Shown here in pieces: positions 38,688 to 49,625 of a stretch of 64,000 nt of DNA. Below the pieces are notes generated by a model that was given only the letters and a program-made list of their open reading frames with translations, was not told where the DNA came from and did no database searches. Numbering within the stretch: the first letter of the stretch is position 1; every line of letters starts with the position of its first letter. This DNA is from an uncultured Caulobacterales bacterium. GTDB taxonomy: Bacteria; Pseudomonadota; Alphaproteobacteria; Caulobacterales; Caulobacteraceae. Location of the stretch: assembly GCA_903884425.1 (NCBI GenBank), contig CAISEP010000020.1, forward strand, positions 1-64,000, given 5' to 3'. Position numbers and translations under genes: made by a program.

Positions 38688-39655
38688 AGCCCCTTCATCC
38701 GCGCCGACAACCGGGCCAGCCCATAGACCGCCGACAGGTTGGGCGTCGGCAGGCCGAGCTTGACCCCCAACTCCACCAGGGCCCCGACGATGGGGTCCAG
38801 TTCCAGCGGCCGTCCCTGCTCCATGTCCTGCAGCATGGAGGTGCGGAAGTTCCCCAGCTTGCGGGCAATGTCCATCCGCGCTTCCGGCGTGAGGGGAAAC
38901 GGCAGGCCCAGCGCCTCACCCAGGGTCGCCATTTCCCGCATCATCTGCAGGCACAGCGCCCGCACCTGGTCATCGGCCAGCATGTCCGCCGTCCCCGCCC
39001 CGGTCAGGGCCGAGATCGGATTGGCGTACATGTTGCCCCACAGCTTCACCCAGATGGGGGTGCGGATGTCGGTGGGCGTGTCGGCGCGCACGTCCGCCTT
39101 GCGGAACGCCGCCGCCAGGGTCTCCACCCGCGCCGACTCGCTGCCGTCCGGCTCCCCGAAGATCAGCCGGTCGATCCCCGCCACCTGCGACACGCCCGGC
39201 TCGGGGGAGAAGTTGGAATTGTGCAGCACGCAGCCGATCACCCGCTCCGGCGGCAGGGCGGCGGCGATCCGCCCGCCCGCATCGACGGTCTCCAGGCTCG
39301 TGCCCTCCAGCGCCCCGCCGAAGCGGTGGAAGAACCACCAGGGGATGCCGTTCATGGCGCTGACCACCGCCGTCCCGTCCTGCATCAGGGGGCCAAGCGT
39401 CGGCGCCACCTGCGGCAGGGCCTGGGCCTTCAGCGACACGATCACATAGTCCTGCGGGCCCAGCGCCGCCGGATCGTTCGAGGCGATCACCGGGGCGGTG
39501 CGGGTCACCCCCTGCTCGATCACCCGCAGGCCATGGGTCTGCAACGCCGCCAGCGTCGCCCCGCGGGCCAGGGCCGACACGGTCCAGCCCGCCGCGGCCA
39601 GCCGCTCCCCCATCCAGACGCCCACGGCCCCGGGCCCGACGATCACTGCGCGCAT
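38669..39655 (-). CDS. 2-dehydropantoate 2-reductase family protein
   Basis: MRAVIVGPGAVGVWMGERLAAAG, VWVKLWGNMYANPISALTG-like motif; convergent 19-bp overlap with DUF1365 CDS. Confidence 0.9.
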   Translation of the reverse strand: MRAVIVGPGAVGVWMGERLAAAGWTVSALARGATLAALQTHGLRVIEQGVTRTAPVIASNDPAALGPQDYVIVSLKAQALPQVAPTLGPLMQDGTAVVSAMNGIPWWFFHRFGGALEGTSLETVDAGGRIAAALPPERVIGCVLHNSNFSPEPGVSQVAGIDRLIFGEPDGSESARVETLAAAFRKADVRADTPTDIRTPIWVKLWGNMYANPISALTGAGTADMLADDQVRALCLQMMREMATLGEALGLPFPLTPEARMDIARKLGNFRTSMLQDMEQGRPLELDPIVGALVELGVKLGLPTPNLSAVYGLARLSARMKGLYPAAT

Positions 39656-39685
39656 GCAAGCTCCCCCTTGTCGGAGGCGGTTCTA

Positions 39686-40561
39686 TCAGCGCGCGGACGG
39701 GGAGGCGAGGCGTGCGTGGGACTGATCCCCCCGCTGCAGGACGAGATCGCCGGGCAGGATCGCGTCGATGGCCAGCGCCTCCTGATCCGCCAGCCGGGCA
39801 TAGACCGGGGCAAAGTCCTGCAGGGTCACCCGCAGCAGCTCCGAAAGCGAGGGGATGACGAAATAGACCTGCTGGAAGTCATCGATCCGGTAGCGGGTGC
39901 GCATGACCCGCTCCAGCTCGAAGCCGATCCGGTTGGGGGACGGGCTTTCCAGGGCGAACACGCTCTCCGTCGCCGAGGAGACGATCCCCGCCCCGCAGAT
40001 GCGCAGGCCCTGAGGCGTCTGCAGCAGCCCGAACTCCACCGTGTACCAGTAGAGCCGGGCCAATTGCTCCAGTTGCCCCAGCCCCGCTGCCCGCTGGCCG
40101 CCCCGGCCGTACTCCACCATGTAGTCGGCGAACACCGGGTCGCAGAGCATGGGCACATGGCCGAACACGTCGTGGAAGATGTCCGGCTCCTGCAGATAGT
40201 CCAGCTGGTCCGGCCGCCGGATGAAGCGGCCCGCGGGGAACCGCCGCTCCGCCAGATGATCGAAGAACACGCTTTCCGGCACCAGCCCCGGCACCGCCAC
40301 CACCTGCCAGCCGGTGAGGGCCGACAGCCGGGCGTTCAGCTTGTCGAAGTCCGGGATGCCCCCACCGTGCAGGTCCAGCGCCGCGAGCCCGGCCAGATAT
40401 TCCGGACAGGCCCGCCCCTCGAGCACTTTCATCTGCCGCTCGTACAGGGTCACCCAGGTGGCATGTTCCGCCGCCGTGTAGTCGCCCCAGGCCTGCGGCA
40501 CGGTCCAGTCCTCGGCGCAACCGGCCGGTGGGCTTGCGAACACATGGCTGTCGGTCGTCAC
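39686..40561 (-). CDS. phhA: Phenylalanine 4-monooxygenase
   Basis: HATWVTLYERQMKVLEGRACPEYLAGL, PDIFHDVFGHVPMLCDPVFADYM, LYWYTVEFGLLQTPQGLRICGAGIVSS. Confidence 0.95.
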   Translation of the reverse strand: MTTDSHVFASPPAGCAEDWTVPQAWGDYTAAEHATWVTLYERQMKVLEGRACPEYLAGLAALDLHGGGIPDFDKLNARLSALTGWQVVAVPGLVPESVFFDHLAERRFPAGRFIRRPDQLDYLQEPDIFHDVFGHVPMLCDPVFADYMVEYGRGGQRAAGLGQLEQLARLYWYTVEFGLLQTPQGLRICGAGIVSSATESVFALESPSPNRIGFELERVMRTRYRIDDFQQVYFVIPSLSELLRVTLQDFAPVYARLADQEALAIDAILPGDLVLQRGDQSHARLASPSAR

Positions 40562-40595
40562 GCCGCCTCCGGAGGTCTGCACAGGGCACAGACTA

Positions 40596-40634
40596 CCCCC
40601 GATCAACCAGTTTCAAAAGAAACTTTCTCGGGGG
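40596..40634 (-). promoter_or_regulatory. Nested inverted repeat in the phhA upstream/leader region
   Basis: CCCCCGA-[..AGTTTC-AAAA-GAAACT..]-TCGGGGG; two perfect stems (7 bp and 6 bp) separated by an asymmetric internal loop, 35 bp upstream of the phhA GTG. Confidence 0.6.
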
Positions 40635-40730
40635 TGAGACCGAGGCTGGAGGCGGCGGCGGTGAGGAAGATGCGGGCCGGTCCGATATCGATGGGCTGGC
40701 CATTTGCATCTCCGTCCGCCGGAAAATGGC

Positions 40731-42426
<1,696 letters not shown>

Positions 42427-42557
42427 GGTCGTCTTCCTCTCGTCCCGGCGTCGTCGCGCCGTGTTGCGTTGAACCTTTGCGCATTGCGCCTGGAACCCTC
42501 ATATCGGGACCGACGCGCGCCGTCGATGCGCCATCCACCCACCGGACCCAAAGCCAG

Positions 42558-43019
42558 ATGACCACGGACACCTCCTCCCTCACCCAGCTGGGCCGGATCA
42601 CCGACGCCCCCACCCACCCGGACGCGGCCGAGCTGGAGCGGGTGCCCAATCCCCATGCGGGGACCCTGTACCTCGCCCGCTTCGTGGCGCCGGAGTTCAC
42701 CTCCCTGTGCCCGGTCACCGGCCAGCCGGACTTCGCCCATCTGGTGATCGACTATGCCCCCGGCGACTGGCTGGTGGAGTCCAAGTCCCTGAAGCTCTAT
42801 CTCGGGGCCTTCCGCAATCACGGGGCCTTCCACGAGGACTGCACCGTGGCCATCGGCAAGAAGATCGCCGCCCTGACGGAACCGAAATGGCTGCGGATCG
42901 GCGGCTACTGGTACCCAAGGGGCGGCATTCCCATCGACGTCTTCTTCCAGACCGGCCCGGTGCCCGAGGGCCTGTGGGTCCCCGACCAGGGGGTGCCGCC
43001 CTACCGGGGTCGCGGTTAA
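42558..43019 (+). CDS. queF: NADPH-dependent 7-cyano-7-deazaguanine reductase
   Basis: [44 protein letters not shown]. Confidence 0.95.
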   Translation: MTTDTSSLTQLGRITDAPTHPDAAELERVPNPHAGTLYLARFVAPEFTSLCPVTGQPDFAHLVIDYAPGDWLVESKSLKLYLGAFRNHGAFHEDCTVAIGKKIAALTEPKWLRIGGYWYPRGGIPIDVFFQTGPVPEGLWVPDQGVPPYRGRG

Positions 43020-43047
43020 GCCCCGATCAGGAAAACTCACTGGTCAT

Positions 43048-43066
43048 TGTCACAGGTCGTGTGACA
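43048..43066. promoter_or_regulatory. 19-bp perfect palindrome upstream of the OYE gene (candidate operator)
   Basis: TGTCACA-GGTCG-TGTGACA between queF stop and OYE start; no U-tract. Confidence 0.5.
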
Positions 43067-43135
43067 GTATGATCTGAACGGCGATCAGTTCCGATCCCCC
43101 TCCCCTTTCCCTGTTCTCGAACACAAGGTCTCTCC

Positions 43136-44254
43136 ATGTCCGCCACGAACACCCGTTCGCTCGACAAGCTGTTCAGCCCCTTCACGGTCAAGAACCTGAC
43201 CCTGCCCAACCGGATCGTCATGGCCCCCATGACCCGCTCCCAGTCCCCCGGCGGCGTGGCGACCCAGGAGGTGGCCAGCTACTATGCCCGGCGCGCGGCG
43301 GCGGATGTGGGCCTGATCGTCACCGAGGGGACCGGCGTCGACCGGCCGGTGTCGGTGAACGACGCCAATGTGCCGCGGTTCCACGGGGACCAGTCCCTGG
43401 CCGCCTGGAAGCAGGTGGTGGACGCGGTGCACGCCGTGGGGGGCAAGATCGCGCCGCAGCTGTGGCACGTGGGCTCCGTCCGCAATCCGTCCCCCGACTG
43501 GACCCCGCCGGGCCAGGTGGACAGCCCGTCGGGCCTGTCCCGCCCCGGCAAGACCTTCGGCGAGCCCCTGACCGATTCCGAAGTGGGCGACGTGATCGCC
43601 GCCTTCGCCCGGGCCGCGGCGGAGACCAAGGCCCTGGGCTTCGACGCCCTGGAGCTGCACGGGGCCCACGGCTACCTGATCGACCAGTTCTTCTGGGAGG
43701 GGACCAACACCCGCACCGACCGCTGGGGCGGCGCCACCCTGCCGGAGCGGTCGCGCTTTGCCGTGGAGGTGGTCAAGGCCGTCCGTGCGGCGGTGGGCGA
43801 GGACTTCGTGGTGATCCTGCGCCTGTCCCAGTGGAAGCAGCAGGACTATGCCGTGCAGATGGCGAAGACCCCGGACGAGATGGCCGCCTGGCTGAACCCC
43901 CTGGCGGAGGCGGGGGTGGACGTGTTCCACTGCTCCCAGCGCCGGTTCTGGGAGGCGGAATACGAGGGCTCCGACCTGAACTTCGCCGGCTGGGCGCGCA
44001 AGCTGACCGGCAAGCCGTCCATCACCGTCGGCTCCGTCGGGCTGAATGCGGAGTTCACCGCCTCCTTCCGAGGCGCGGGCGCGGGCGCGGCCTCGCTGGA
44101 CGACCTGCTGGCCCGGCTGGACAAGGACGAGTTCGATCTGGTGGGCGTGGGCCGCGCCATCCTGGCCGATCCCCTCTGGGCGAAGAAGGTCAAGGAAGGC
44201 CGCACCGACGAGCTGAGCGACTTCGACGCCAAGACCCTCGCCGTCCTGACCTGA
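43136..44254 (+). CDS. Old Yellow Enzyme family NADH:flavin oxidoreductase
   Basis: LPNRIVMAPMTRSQS, LHGAHGYLIDQFFWEGTNTRTDRWGG, GRAILADPLW. Confidence 0.93.
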   Translation: MSATNTRSLDKLFSPFTVKNLTLPNRIVMAPMTRSQSPGGVATQEVASYYARRAAADVGLIVTEGTGVDRPVSVNDANVPRFHGDQSLAAWKQVVDAVHAVGGKIAPQLWHVGSVRNPSPDWTPPGQVDSPSGLSRPGKTFGEPLTDSEVGDVIAAFARAAAETKALGFDALELHGAHGYLIDQFFWEGTNTRTDRWGGATLPERSRFAVEVVKAVRAAVGEDFVVILRLSQWKQQDYAVQMAKTPDEMAAWLNPLAEAGVDVFHCSQRRFWEAEYEGSDLNFAGWARKLTGKPSITVGSVGLNAEFTASFRGAGAGAASLDDLLARLDKDEFDLVGVGRAILADPLWAKKVKEGRTDELSDFDAKTLAVLT

Positions 44255-44275
44255 CGACCCCTTGCCGCGGCGGCT

Positions 44276-45349
44276 CTACTCGGGGACCAGCTCCTTGAGC
44301 AGGGCCGTTCGGTCCCGGGTCAGCTTGGTCTTCACCGCCTCAGCCGACACGGCGGGCCAGCGGGCGGCGGCGAAGCGGACAAAGGCATCGCGATAGGCGA
44401 TCCAGGCCCGCTCCGCCCCGCGGATGCCCTCGTGCCGGATGCCGCTCATCTCCGGATAGGTCTGGGCCATGGCACCCTTGTAGGCAGCGTTCAGGGCCGC
44501 ATCGGCCGTGGCCAGGTCCGCCGCCGTGCCCGCCGGGGCCTTGCCCGAGGCGAGGGCCGCGAGGTCCGTCTCGAAGGCCGTGCGGACCGCGTCCTCCGCC
44601 TCGATGACAAAGGCCGCGCGCAGGGTGCCGGACAGGTCCGTCTCGCTCCCCCCATGGGCGGAGGCATAGGCCTCCATCGCCTTGGAAAGGGCCGCATAGG
44701 CCGGGCGCTGGTCCGCCGTGAGGCCGGACTGGAACCGGGCCATCCGCCCCTTGCGCTCCACCGCTGCCAGCCGGGAATCCCGGTCGCTGCAGACCCCGCC
44801 CATGGCCCCGCTGGTGATGTCGTCGCAGAAGTCGAAGGCGCAGACGCCGCCCTTGCCCTCCGCGGCCGTGCCGCCGGGTCCGGCGCAGGCGGGATTGGCC
44901 TTCAGGGCCAGCAGGTGGGTGACCCGCGCCTGAAGCTCTGCCTCGGCCCAGGAGCCGCTGCAGCTAAGGCGGATGGCCTGGTCATAGTTCCGCCGGACGC
45001 CCCGGCCGTTGGCATAGATCATGGCCAGGACCGCGTCCCCACCCAGCGACGGCCCACCCTCCCCCTGCCGGCTCTCCGAGAGGGCGCACTGGCGGGCGGC
45101 CACGGGGTCGGCGGGTCGGCCGATGCCGTAATAGAGGGCGACGGAATCACAGTCCTTCAGCGCCGCCGCCGGGACCTTCGGCCCCTCAGCAGTCGGGTCC
45201 GGCAAGGTGGCCGTCCGGTCGCAGACGGCCCGGACCGGCGGGCTGATGAAGTTGCCGTGCCAGGGCACGTCGTCCGCCCGGGCCGACGGCCCCGCTGCCA
45301 CGGCCAGGCCGAGGAGGGCCAGCCCCAGGACGCGGTGCCCGCCGATCAC
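44276..45349 (-). CDS. Secreted protein with Sel1-like and LprI-like (DUF1311) regions
   Basis: signal peptide; LAMIYANGRGVRRNYDQAIRLSC (Sel1-like); MSGIRHEGIRGAERAWIAYRDAFVRF (LprI/DUF1311). Confidence 0.75.
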   Translation of the reverse strand: MIGGHRVLGLALLGLAVAAGPSARADDVPWHGNFISPPVRAVCDRTATLPDPTAEGPKVPAAALKDCDSVALYYGIGRPADPVAARQCALSESRQGEGGPSLGGDAVLAMIYANGRGVRRNYDQAIRLSCSGSWAEAELQARVTHLLALKANPACAGPGGTAAEGKGGVCAFDFCDDITSGAMGGVCSDRDSRLAAVERKGRMARFQSGLTADQRPAYAALSKAMEAYASAHGGSETDLSGTLRAAFVIEAEDAVRTAFETDLAALASGKAPAGTAADLATADAALNAAYKGAMAQTYPEMSGIRHEGIRGAERAWIAYRDAFVRFAAARWPAVSAEAVKTKLTRDRTALLKELVPE

Positions 45350-48300
45350 GGCAGGTCCTCGCCGCCACCCTCCAGGGGCAGCGCCACCGTGGTGCCGTCG
45401 GGAACGTGCACGGGCTTGAGCCGGGCCTTGGCCAGGGCCGCATTCAGCCGGGGCAGGTCGTCGCGCAGATGGGCGGTCCAGGTGCGGACGGCGGCCTCGA
45501 CAGTGGCCGCATGCCGCGCCACGGCCTCCGACTGGGGCGCGGTGGGGCCCCGGTCGGCCCCCTCCAGGTCCGTCTCGACCCCGGCCAGCATGCCGGCCGC
45601 CCCGTGCAGGGCGTCAAGCGCGCCGACCCATCCCTTTGCCGCCTGGAGGTTCGCCGTCAGCGCAGGGTCCTGGGACTTCAGGGCTGCCAGCTGGGTTGCC
45701 ACGGCCTGGCCCTCCCCCAGCACCCGGCGGACGGTGGCCAGCTCCGCGCCGATGGCCTTCGACAGGGCAAGGGACGCGGCCAGGGCCGCCGGGTCGGACT
45801 TCAGGCGGGGATCGGCTTTCAGCCGCAGCGGCCGGGTGGCCACCGTGCGGCCGTCCACCTTCAGGGTGACCGCATAGGTCCCCGGCAGGGCATAGGCCCC
45901 CGCCGGCGTCATGGGCGTGTCCCGGTCCACCGAGGCGGCGATGGAGAAGTCGTAGGACAGGGCGGCAGGCCGTGGCCAGCGCAGGTCCCACTGCACCCGG
46001 TGCAGACCGGCGTCCCGCGACAGGGGCGGGGCCGGATGGATGTAGAGGTCGGAGAAATACTGTTCCGCAGGCAGCTTCGGCCCGGGCACATCGCTCAGCA
46101 CCCGGACCAGTTCACCGGCCTCGGTGCGGATCTCCAGGCTGACCGACTTCGCCGCCCGGGGCAGCCAGTAGTCGAGGCTGGCCCCGTCCGGCGGGTTTTC
46201 CCCCACCGGTTCCTCCGGTGCCAGGGGCGTGTCGCGGTTGTTGCTGGGACGCAGCCGCCAGGCCTCGGCCGGAGTGAACAGCTGCGGCGTCGCCGCAACC
46301 GCAGGCGTCAGCTGGCGCAGCAGGGTGACATTGTCGAGGATCCAGATCGCCCGACCTTGCGTCGCCGCCACCAGATCATCTCCGTGCACGGACAGATCGC
46401 GGACCCAGGCGGTGGGCAGGTCCTTCTGCAGGGACGACCAGTGGGCCCCGTCGTCGAAGGACACCGACACCCCCGTCTCGGTTCCGGCATAGAGCAGGCC
46501 CGGTTTCACCGTGTCCGCCCGGACCACGGCGGCAAAGCCCCCCTTGGGCAGGCCGCTGCCGATGTCCCGCCAGGTCTTGCCATAGTCGTGGGTGACGAAG
46601 GCGCGGGGGCTGAAATCGTCCTGCCGCTGATTGTCGGCGGTGACGTAGGCGGTCCCGTCCTCCAGGTCGGAAATGTCCACCGAGGCGATCTTGGCCCAGG
46701 CGGGAAGGCCCGGGGGCGTCACGTCGGTCCAGTGCTCGCCGTCGTCCCGGGTCATCTGCACCAGGCCGGAATCGGTGCCCACCCAGACCTCTCCCGCATG
46801 CCGGGCCGAGGTGGCCATGGACCAGATGCCGCCATAGCCGCACGGCCGGGCCGCGGCCGCGGACACATCCCCGTCGCAGGCCTTGGCCGCGGGGGCCTTG
46901 TCCCCGGTCACCCGGCCGCCGAGGTCGGGGCTGATCACCTGCCAGGTCTGGCCCCGGTCCTTCGAGCGGAACACGCTCTCCCCCCCGAGATAGAGGGTCA
47001 CCGGCCCGGTGCGCGACACCGCCAGCGGCGTCACCCAGACGAAATGGTGGGCCACGGTGGTCTGGCGGCGGCCATAGTTGGGCTCGAGATAGGGGGAGAT
47101 GTCGGCCACCTCTCCCGTCCGCGCGTCGAACCGCTGCAGCTTGCCGCCGAGGCCGGTGCCGTAGACGATGTTCGGATCATCCGGGTCCGGAATGTCATAG
47201 TCCCGTTCCTCCGCCCCCACCGGACGCCAGTCCCGCAGATTGGGCGGGCCGTAGTCGCTGCGGCTGGCGAGGCCCACCGTGCCGCTGTCCTGCTGGCCGG
47301 AATAGACCTTGTACGGAAACTGGTTGTCCGTCGCCAGATGATAGAATTGGCCCGTCGGCTGGTTGTACCAGCTGGAGAAGGTCTTCCCCCCGTCCACGGT
47401 GATGGCCGCCCCCTGGTCCGAGGCCGTGGCCCAGTGGCTGGGGTCCTTCGGATTGATCCAGACGAAGTGGTAGTCGTCCCCGCCGGGGGAGCCGCGGATG
47501 ATCTCGCAGTGCGTCCCGCCCTGGTCGCAGCGGCGGACCGACTGGCCCACCAGATAGACCGTGTCCGGATCATTGGGGGCCACGGCGATGTGGCTGGCAT
47601 AATAGCCGGTGAAGGCGTCCTCCGCATTCACCCGGGTCCAGTGACCGCCCCCGTCGTCGGAGCGGTAGAGGCCGCTGGCCTCCCCCGGCGTGACCATGGC
47701 GTAGAGGCGCAGGGCACCTGTGGCGGTGCGGGTGGCGGCCACGCTGAGACGCCCCAGCGGCCCCTTCGGCCAGCCCTCGCCCCCCAGCTTGTGGAAGGTC
47801 TCGCCCCCGTCATCGGAGCGCCAGATGGCCGAGCCCGGCCCGGAAATGGGGGTGAAATAGCTCTGCCAGGGATATTGCCGCGCCTGCCAGCTGGTGGCGA
47901 AGACGGTCATCGGGTTGGCCGGGTCGGCGGTGAGGTCGACTGCCCCGGTGTCGGCGTCGATCTTCAGGGTGTGATGCCAGCTCTTCCCCCCGTCGGTGGT
48001 GCGGAACACGCCCCGCTCGGGATTGGGTCCGAAGAAGTGGCCGACGGCGGCCACCAGCACCCGGTCCGGGTCCTTGGGGTCCACCAGGATGCGGCCGATG
48101 GCATAGGTCTCGTGCAGGCCGAGGTCGGACCAGGTCTTGCCCCCGTCCGTGGTGCGGAACACCCCCGCCCCCCGGGCCACGTCATAGCGGGGGGTCGGCT
48201 GGCCGGTCCCGGCATAGATCACGTCGGGATTGGACGGCGCGATGGCCACCGCCCCCATGGCCGCGGTCGGTCCCTTGTCGAACAGGGAGGTCCAGGTGCG

Positions 48301-48579
48301 CCCGGCATTCTCCGTCTTCCACACCCCGCCCCCGGCCGCGCCCATGACGAACAGGTCCGGCCGCAGGGCGGAGCCGTCGATCATCTCCGCCCAGCCGCCC
48401 CGCTGGGGTCCCAGCAGCCGCCAGTGCAGGGGCCAGCCCTGGGGCTGCAGGGGATCGGCCGCGGCGGGGGCCGGGGTCGGTGCCGCAAGGGTCGGGGCAC
48501 TGCCTGCGGCCAGGATGGCCAGGGCGGCGGCGGAGGTGAGGGCTTGGCGGAGCGAAGGCATGCGGGTACGGGAATCCAT
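45346..48579 (-). CDS. Secreted VPS10/sortilin-like beta-propeller (BNR) glycosyl-hydrolase-type protein
   Basis: about 1077 aa with multiple Asp-box/BNR motifs (SDDGGETFHKLG, TTDGGKTWSDLG, TTDGGKSWHHTL); signal peptide; 4-bp overlap with downstream CDS. Confidence 0.87.
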   Translation of the reverse strand: MDSRTRMPSLRQALTSAAALAILAAGSAPTLAAPTPAPAAADPLQPQGWPLHWRLLGPQRGGWAEMIDGSALRPDLFVMGAAGGGVWKTENAGRTWTSLFDKGPTAAMGAVAIAPSNPDVIYAGTGQPTPRYDVARGAGVFRTTDGGKTWSDLGLHETYAIGRILVDPKDPDRVLVAAVGHFFGPNPERGVFRTTDGGKSWHHTLKIDADTGAVDLTADPANPMTVFATSWQARQYPWQSYFTPISGPGSAIWRSDDGGETFHKLGGEGWPKGPLGRLSVAATRTATGALRLYAMVTPGEASGLYRSDDGGGHWTRVNAEDAFTGYYASHIAVAPNDPDTVYLVGQSVRRCDQGGTHCEIIRGSPGGDDYHFVWINPKDPSHWATASDQGAAITVDGGKTFSSWYNQPTGQFYHLATDNQFPYKVYSGQQDSGTVGLASRSDYGPPNLRDWRPVGAEERDYDIPDPDDPNIVYGTGLGGKLQRFDARTGEVADISPYLEPNYGRRQTTVAHHFVWVTPLAVSRTGPVTLYLGGESVFRSKDRGQTWQVISPDLGGRVTGDKAPAAKACDGDVSAAAARPCGYGGIWSMATSARHAGEVWVGTDSGLVQMTRDDGEHWTDVTPPGLPAWAKIASVDISDLEDGTAYVTADNQRQDDFSPRAFVTHDYGKTWRDIGSGLPKGGFAAVVRADTVKPGLLYAGTETGVSVSFDDGAHWSSLQKDLPTAWVRDLSVHGDDLVAATQGRAIWILDNVTLLRQLTPAVAATPQLFTPAEAWRLRPSNNRDTPLAPEEPVGENPPDGASLDYWLPRAAKSVSLEIRTEAGELVRVLSDVPGPKLPAEQYFSDLYIHPAPPLSRDAGLHRVQWDLRWPRPAALSYDFSIAASVDRDTPMTPAGAYALPGTYAVTLKVDGRTVATRPLRLKADPRLKSDPAALAASLALSKAIGAELATVRRVLGEGQAVATQLAALKSQDPALTANLQAAKGWVGALDALHGAAGMLAGVETDLEGADRGPTAPQSEAVARHAATVEAAVRTWTAHLRDDLPRLNAALAKARLKPVHVPDGTTVALPLEGGGEDLP

Positions 48580-48587
48580 CTGCAGTC

Positions 48588-48606
48588 TGTGGCCCCCATA
48601 GCCACA
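48588..48606. promoter_or_regulatory. Inverted repeat in a divergent promoter
   Basis: TGTGGC-N7-GCCACA between the BNR and deacetylase start codons. Confidence 0.35.
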
Positions 48607-48671
48607 CTTTCCGCCGCCCATGGCAAGTCGCAACCGTTGCCTTGCCGTCGTCTCCCGGCCATGAAGGCAGC

Positions 48672-49520
48672 ATGTCCGTCCCGCCGCTGGCGCGTGATTC
48701 GAGGGGGTTTCGGAGAGTGGCGTTGGATCGGCGCGCAGTGCTGGGCGGTTTGGTGGCGGTCGTTCCGGGAGGGTCGGCCTTCGCGGCGGCAAGGGCCCAG
48801 GCCTGGCCCGGCGGGGCCCGGGGTGCCGTCAGCCTGTCCTATGACGACGGCCTCTCCAGCCAGTACGAGCATGCCGCACCCGCACTTCGCGTCCGGGGCC
48901 TGAAGGCCAGCTTCTTCCTGACCCTGGACAACATGCAGGACCGCGTCGCCGAATGGCGGGCCGTGGCGGCACAGGGGCACGAGCTGGGCAACCACACGGT
49001 GCATCACTATTGCGGCCTGCCCCAGACGCATCCGGAGCGGTTCGTGCAGCGCGAGGTGCTCGACGCCCAGACCCGGCTGGAGGCGATGTTCGGGCCGCAG
49101 CCGAAGATCCTGGCCTATCCCTGCGGGGTGACGGACCTGGGGCCCGGCCCGCCCAACGACCAGCTGCACCGCTATGTGGGGCTGCTGCGGGAGGCGGGCT
49201 TCATCGCCGCCCGGACCTCCGACGGGCCGCCCATGAGCCCGCACTATGCAAGGGAGCACCGGTTCGACCTGAACGCCACGGCCCCCACCTACGAGACCGG
49301 CAGCCTGTCGGAGGCCCTGGACTATCTGGACATGGCCGTCGCCCGGGGCCGGTGGGCCAATCTGGTGTTCCACGGCCTGGGGCCCACCCGGCTCGAGAGC
49401 GGCGACACGGCCAATGCGGTGCACGAGGCGATCCTCGACGCGATCCTCAAGCGCCCCCTGTGGTGTGCCCCCATCGGCCAGGTGCTGGCGCATCTGGGGG
49501 TGGGGAGTGCTTCGTCCTGA
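48672..49520 (+). CDS. Secreted polysaccharide deacetylase family protein
   Basis: Tat-like RRAVLGGLVAV; VSLSYDDGLSSQYEHA (motif 1), HELGNHTVHHY (motif 2). Confidence 0.88.
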   Translation: MSVPPLARDSRGFRRVALDRRAVLGGLVAVVPGGSAFAAARAQAWPGGARGAVSLSYDDGLSSQYEHAAPALRVRGLKASFFLTLDNMQDRVAEWRAVAAQGHELGNHTVHHYCGLPQTHPERFVQREVLDAQTRLEAMFGPQPKILAYPCGVTDLGPGPPNDQLHRYVGLLREAGFIAARTSDGPPMSPHYAREHRFDLNATAPTYETGSLSEALDYLDMAVARGRWANLVFHGLGPTRLESGDTANAVHEAILDAILKRPLWCAPIGQVLAHLGVGSASS

Positions 49521-49522
49521 CA

Positions 49523-49608
49523 GAGGTTCCCGGCTCGAGGCCGGGAATGACGACAAATCATTGTTTTTATAGAATTTTGTCATTCCCGGCCTTGAGCCGG
49601 GAACCTCC
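49523..49608. repeat. Intergenic repeat cluster 6 (A dimer)
   Basis: gaggttcccggctcgaggccgggaatgacg / gtcattcccggccttgagccgggaacctcc with AT-rich linker. Confidence 0.95.
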
Positions 49609-49625
49609 ATCCGGTCGCCCTCCCC

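Noticed and set aside
45406-48903. 1165-aa plus-strand ORF antisense to the BNR propeller gene
   Set aside because: Same composition artefact; the opposite strand has conserved Asp-box motifs and a signal peptide.
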